DNA of 64,000 nucleotides from Ruminococcaceae bacterium KH2T8. Lineage in GTDB: Bacteria; Bacillota; Clostridia; Saccharofermentanales; Saccharofermentanaceae. Below, one piece after another: positions 62,301-64,000 of the stretch (the stretch's first letter is position 1; each line of letters begins with the position of its first letter). The notes under the pieces are model-generated. The model did no database searches. It saw only the letters and a program-made list of their open reading frames with translations, and was not told the DNA's origin. The stretch spans positions 1 to 64,000 of the forward strand of contig FOIY01000001.1 of assembly GCA_900111435.1 (NCBI GenBank). Reading direction: 5' to 3'. The translations under genes were made by a program, and so were the position numbers.

Positions 62301-64000
62301 ACCTGCCTGATTATAGCTATAAGATATGGTAGTACCATTAGCATAAGTAATGCCGGTTACTCTATCAGCAGCATCGTAGGTATATGTATCAGTAAGTGAA
62401 ACTCCCTGATAAGTAATAGTTCTAGAAGTAGGTCTTCCTGCTTCATCATACGAGTAATTAATTACCTGACCATCAGCATTCGTTACGCTTGATAGATGAC
62501 CATCTCCGTCGTATGACATATTAATTAGAGAACCAAGGCTGTCAGTTACACTCGTAAGGTTACCGGAGTTATCGTAGTTGTAATCCTGTGTATTTCCAAC
62601 AGAGTCTGTTTCAGATATGAGGTTACCGTGCTCATCGTAAACCAAAGACAGCTCCGTAGTACCCATAGCAGACATTGTAAGAAGTTCACCATGAGAACCA
62701 TATGAATTAGAGACAGTTCTTCCATGTCCGTCATTAGAACTTATGAGATTTCCATTCTCATCGTAAGAATAACTGAACGTAGTTCCATCCGGTCTTGTCT
62801 CAGATGTCTTATTTCCGTTGGAATCATATGTATAAGTTGTTGTTCTGCCAAGAGCATCTGTGATACTTGTAACATTACCATTCTCGTCATAATAGTAGAC
62901 AGTATTGTATCCGAGTCTGTCAGTTGTGACTTCCATTCTCTGATCGAGATCATGAGAATACTCGATTCTATTACCATCTGCATCAATAGTAGCGACAAGT
63001 CTTCCGTCATCGTCATACTCGTTTCTGGCTACAGTTACACCATTATCAGCTGTAATGTCAGTTAAATAATGACTGTCATCATATGCGAAGGATGTTGTGT
63101 AGCTTGCAGTATCATTAACACTTGCAAGATTACCTGCGTCATCATATGTATAAGTTACTTCATTTCCGAGACCGTCGGAAATAGATGTGATCCTGCCGTT
63201 ATCGTCTCTATTAAAGTAAATCATGCCGCTTTCAGAGTAAACGATACCGTCATCCGTGATCTCAATATATCTTCCGTATGTATCCTCTACTCTGTAAAGT
63301 CCCGTCTCGATATTGAAGTAAAACTTCATACCATCGTAACGGGTAAGAAGGAAGTTCTGAGGATTCCAGGGCGTAAGATCTCCATCCAGAATAACTCCTG
63401 CCTCCATGTCATAGGACAGTCCTTCTGCATTATCAAGGAATACAAGAGTATCAGATGTTCCATCTGAATTTGTAAGAGTTGCAGTTATCGTATAAAGAGG
63501 CGCATCCATAAACCTGTCGGGAGAAAGGCTCATAGTAAAAGTCTCTGAACTGCCGTTACCCCAATCGATATTGATCTCATGAGGGTATGCTTCCTTCCAG
63601 TAATTAAGAGGAACCATAAGAGTCGTACGGCTCTCGTATCCCCAACCGGATGCAAGATCACCGCTAAAGGATACAGAAGGTCCGCCGACAGTCATATTCC
63701 AGCCATAGCCGAAATCGCCATCCTGTGTTCTCTGTCTGCTGTCATAAGTTCTATATACTTCAACAGGAAGTCCTGCTACAGGAAGAGACATATCAAGGAA
63801 GGAGATACTGTAATTACCAACCTTTGCCTGTCCTGTTACGAGTACGACAATAGTGTCTTCTACATATCCGTCTTCTGCGTTAGCAGTAAGCTTAACAACA
63901 TAGAATCCGTTTACAAGGAGAGTAGGATCAACTGTACCAACGACACTCTCATCTACTTCACCAGATCCGGTATATGTATATACTGCTTCCTCAGATCCCG
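59331..64000 (-). CDS. RHS/YD-repeat polymorphic toxin with C-terminal GH-E nuclease-like tip (partial, N-terminus outside)
   Basis: The frame is open to the window edge: codons before the first ATG (63791) continue GQAKVGNYSISFLD, so the protein starts outside. About 1200 residues of YD repeats form the shell; the core ends at DPSGH, 284 residues from the stop. After it come hydrophobic segments (about 60 residues) that could cross membranes, a Gly/Ser linker, and a last domain of about 95 residues: VELGHVPEHQFALERDRAEA, then a NDYMNSDP block and LNRAG. The GH and Asn-Arg positions fit GH-E HNH/endonuclease VII toxins, although the late Glu appears as Gln (WYAWQD). The toxin is likely a DNase. 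Confidence 0.85.
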   Translation of the reverse strand, partial: GSEEAVYTYTGSGEVDESVVGTVDPTLLVNGFYVVKLTANAEDGYVEDTIVVLVTGQAKVGNYSISFLDMSLPVAGLPVEVYRTYDSRQRTQDGDFGYGWNMTVGGPSVSFSGDLASGWGYESRTTLMVPLNYWKEAYPHEINIDWGNGSSETFTMSLSPDRFMDAPLYTITATLTNSDGTSDTLVFLDNAEGLSYDMEAGVILDGDLTPWNPQNFLLTRYDGMKFYFNIETGLYRVEDTYGRYIEITDDGIVYSESGMIYFNRDDNGRITSISDGLGNEVTYTYDDAGNLASVNDTASYTTSFAYDDSHYLTDITADNGVTVARNEYDDDGRLVATIDADGNRIEYSHDLDQRMEVTTDRLGYNTVYYYDENGNVTSITDALGRTTTYTYDSNGNKTSETRPDGTTFSYSYDENGNLISSNDGHGRTVSNSYGSHGELLTMSAMGTTELSLVYDEHGNLISETDSVGNTQDYNYDNSGNLTSVTDSLGSLINMSYDGDGHLSSVTNADGQVINYSYDEAGRPTSRTITYQGVSLTDTYTYDAADRVTGITYANGTTISYSYNQAGDVTSSTDPQGRTVNYSYDVYGNLTRISYPDGTSESFTYDAEGRNLTATDRMGRTATFTYDAVGNCTSKTYANGATVSYTYDSCNRVVSATNVYGATTTYGYDYLGRNTSITDVNGNTTSYTYNDRGNVSSVTDVNGNTYSFTYDNLGNQTSVTYPNGSTYNATYDVRGRMTSQSNAYGNTTTYSYDNMNRLVGVTDALGNSWTYEYDSMGNITSVTDAEGYTTSYSYSTYGQLASVTNAAGNNATTSYDEYGRVIATTDFGGVETTYTYDSMDRVATTTVNGEVTTYSYNSVGNLVSVEGSTGTIFYTYNIDGYLSSVTNAAGEVISYTYDDAGMVASVTVDDQTISYGYDNMGRLETVTDSEGTTTYTYDALGNRETTEYPNGVTTTYGYNENNVLISEESTDENGTVLSSYEYTIGDNNERLTCTELNRTVEYEYDELERLVSETVTTGDDVSVTTYSYDANSNRVSMDKDGVVTTYEYNELNQLVRAGDVEYTWDNAGNLVSQTTTSGVIVATYTYDSYNRMVSASVNSGSGTLEQSYTYDYLGNRTSKTTDGETTYYVTDLSSGYSQVLKATAGSDVVYYTRGFELISRREGTTASYYLYDGGMSVRGITDEAGTLTDTYVFDAFGNEIARTGTTENSYGYRGEEQDETGLYYLRARYMDPSTGTFTTMDTYAGRLSDPMSLHKYMYANSNPVKYCDPSGHFTVGELMTSMAIMTILSATANALIAGFMYSERVNVSDFSWCEMFQEMGLAFLGGIIVGGMAMLATFLVFALALTALECLLCMGICCLLGMLTGFIADDFFSDNEIVNRILHYVSDGFFAAEVSFFFFVIYGGANGWGSGGSRAGSGSGSGAGGETYYQDSRGRWHDSSGRFCSSPYGESGSSGSGHYLHRPHIRQNIIDGVNANTVYNEQGQIWDRIDQIWVDPDRVELGHVPEHQFALERDRAEALGWTQAQFNDYMNSDPSWYAWQDIHLNRAGACDTYYIS
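60230..63260 (-). repeat. Long coding array of YD repeats
   Basis: Some dozens of degenerate 20-21-residue units with YDxxGNxxSxT and TYxYD patterns are encoded in tandem. DNA identity between units is moderate, with many repeated phrases such as 'tcgtatgtatatgt' on the plus strand. Units in the middle (61600-62300) are the most alike, a mark of recent repeat expansion or gene conversion. Confidence 0.85.

Overview
The window looks like a chromosomal segment of a gut or rumen Clostridia-type bacterium (Bacillota). Base composition is moderate (my estimate is mid-40s % G+C), Shine-Dalgarno sequences are strong (GGAGG), operons are packed with ATGA/TGATG overlaps, and the cell-wall gene set is Gram-positive. 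A CBM2-like module and large Thr/Pro-linked secreted proteins suggest a plant-polymer niche. I cannot fix the family. Both edges cut large secreted proteins: a CBM2-like protein loses its C-terminus on the left, and an RHS/YD-repeat protein loses its N-terminus on the right.

Left part (1-9.2 kb): a secreted protein, an unknown membrane protein, KptA, a degraded SMI1-like fragment, a GAF-GGDEF diguanylate cyclase, aspartate-semialdehyde dehydrogenase, a Xer-type recombinase, a D-lactate-type dehydrogenase and an NlpC/P60 hydrolase. At 9.4-13 kb sits an unrecognised three-gene membrane operon: a sensor-like protein, a sensor-MFS fusion, and a one-TM protein with a region resembling sigma-70 region 2. 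It follows murD, a heterodimeric ABC exporter, an MTA/SAH deaminase-like amidohydrolase, a cardiolipin synthase, an M18 aminopeptidase and a PHP phosphatase.

At 23.2-24.67 kb is a small accessory island. It holds short tandem repeats, a nested inverted repeat that supplies the C-terminus of a PD-(D/E)XK-like orphan gene, a 53-nt regulatory repeat with TGTCGA boxes, and a candidate type I toxin-antitoxin locus whose transcript ends are complementary. Housekeeping genes resume with rarA-glyA, larC, two cell-wall enzymes sharing a control region, larB, a HypE/AIR-synthase-like gene, and a thiI-cysteine desulfurase-NUDIX-flavin reductase series. Next come a GNAT-MGMT fusion, a lipoprotein, tRNA-Thr(CGT), and secA-pnp-ahcY.

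At 44-47.4 kb, a YerC-like regulator with an insertion and a three-gene pseudopilin-like cluster lie downstream of pheST. The second copy of the 53-nt repeat and a terminator-like hairpin that buries a Shine-Dalgarno sequence separate them from pheT. Further right are an MBL hydrolase with a degenerate MgsA-like protein, mreC-mreD-mrdA with a SEC-C protein and icd, and finally a polymorphic-toxin locus: an RHS protein with a GH-E-type nuclease tip, an ankyrin protein as likely immunity partner, and two orphan small genes.
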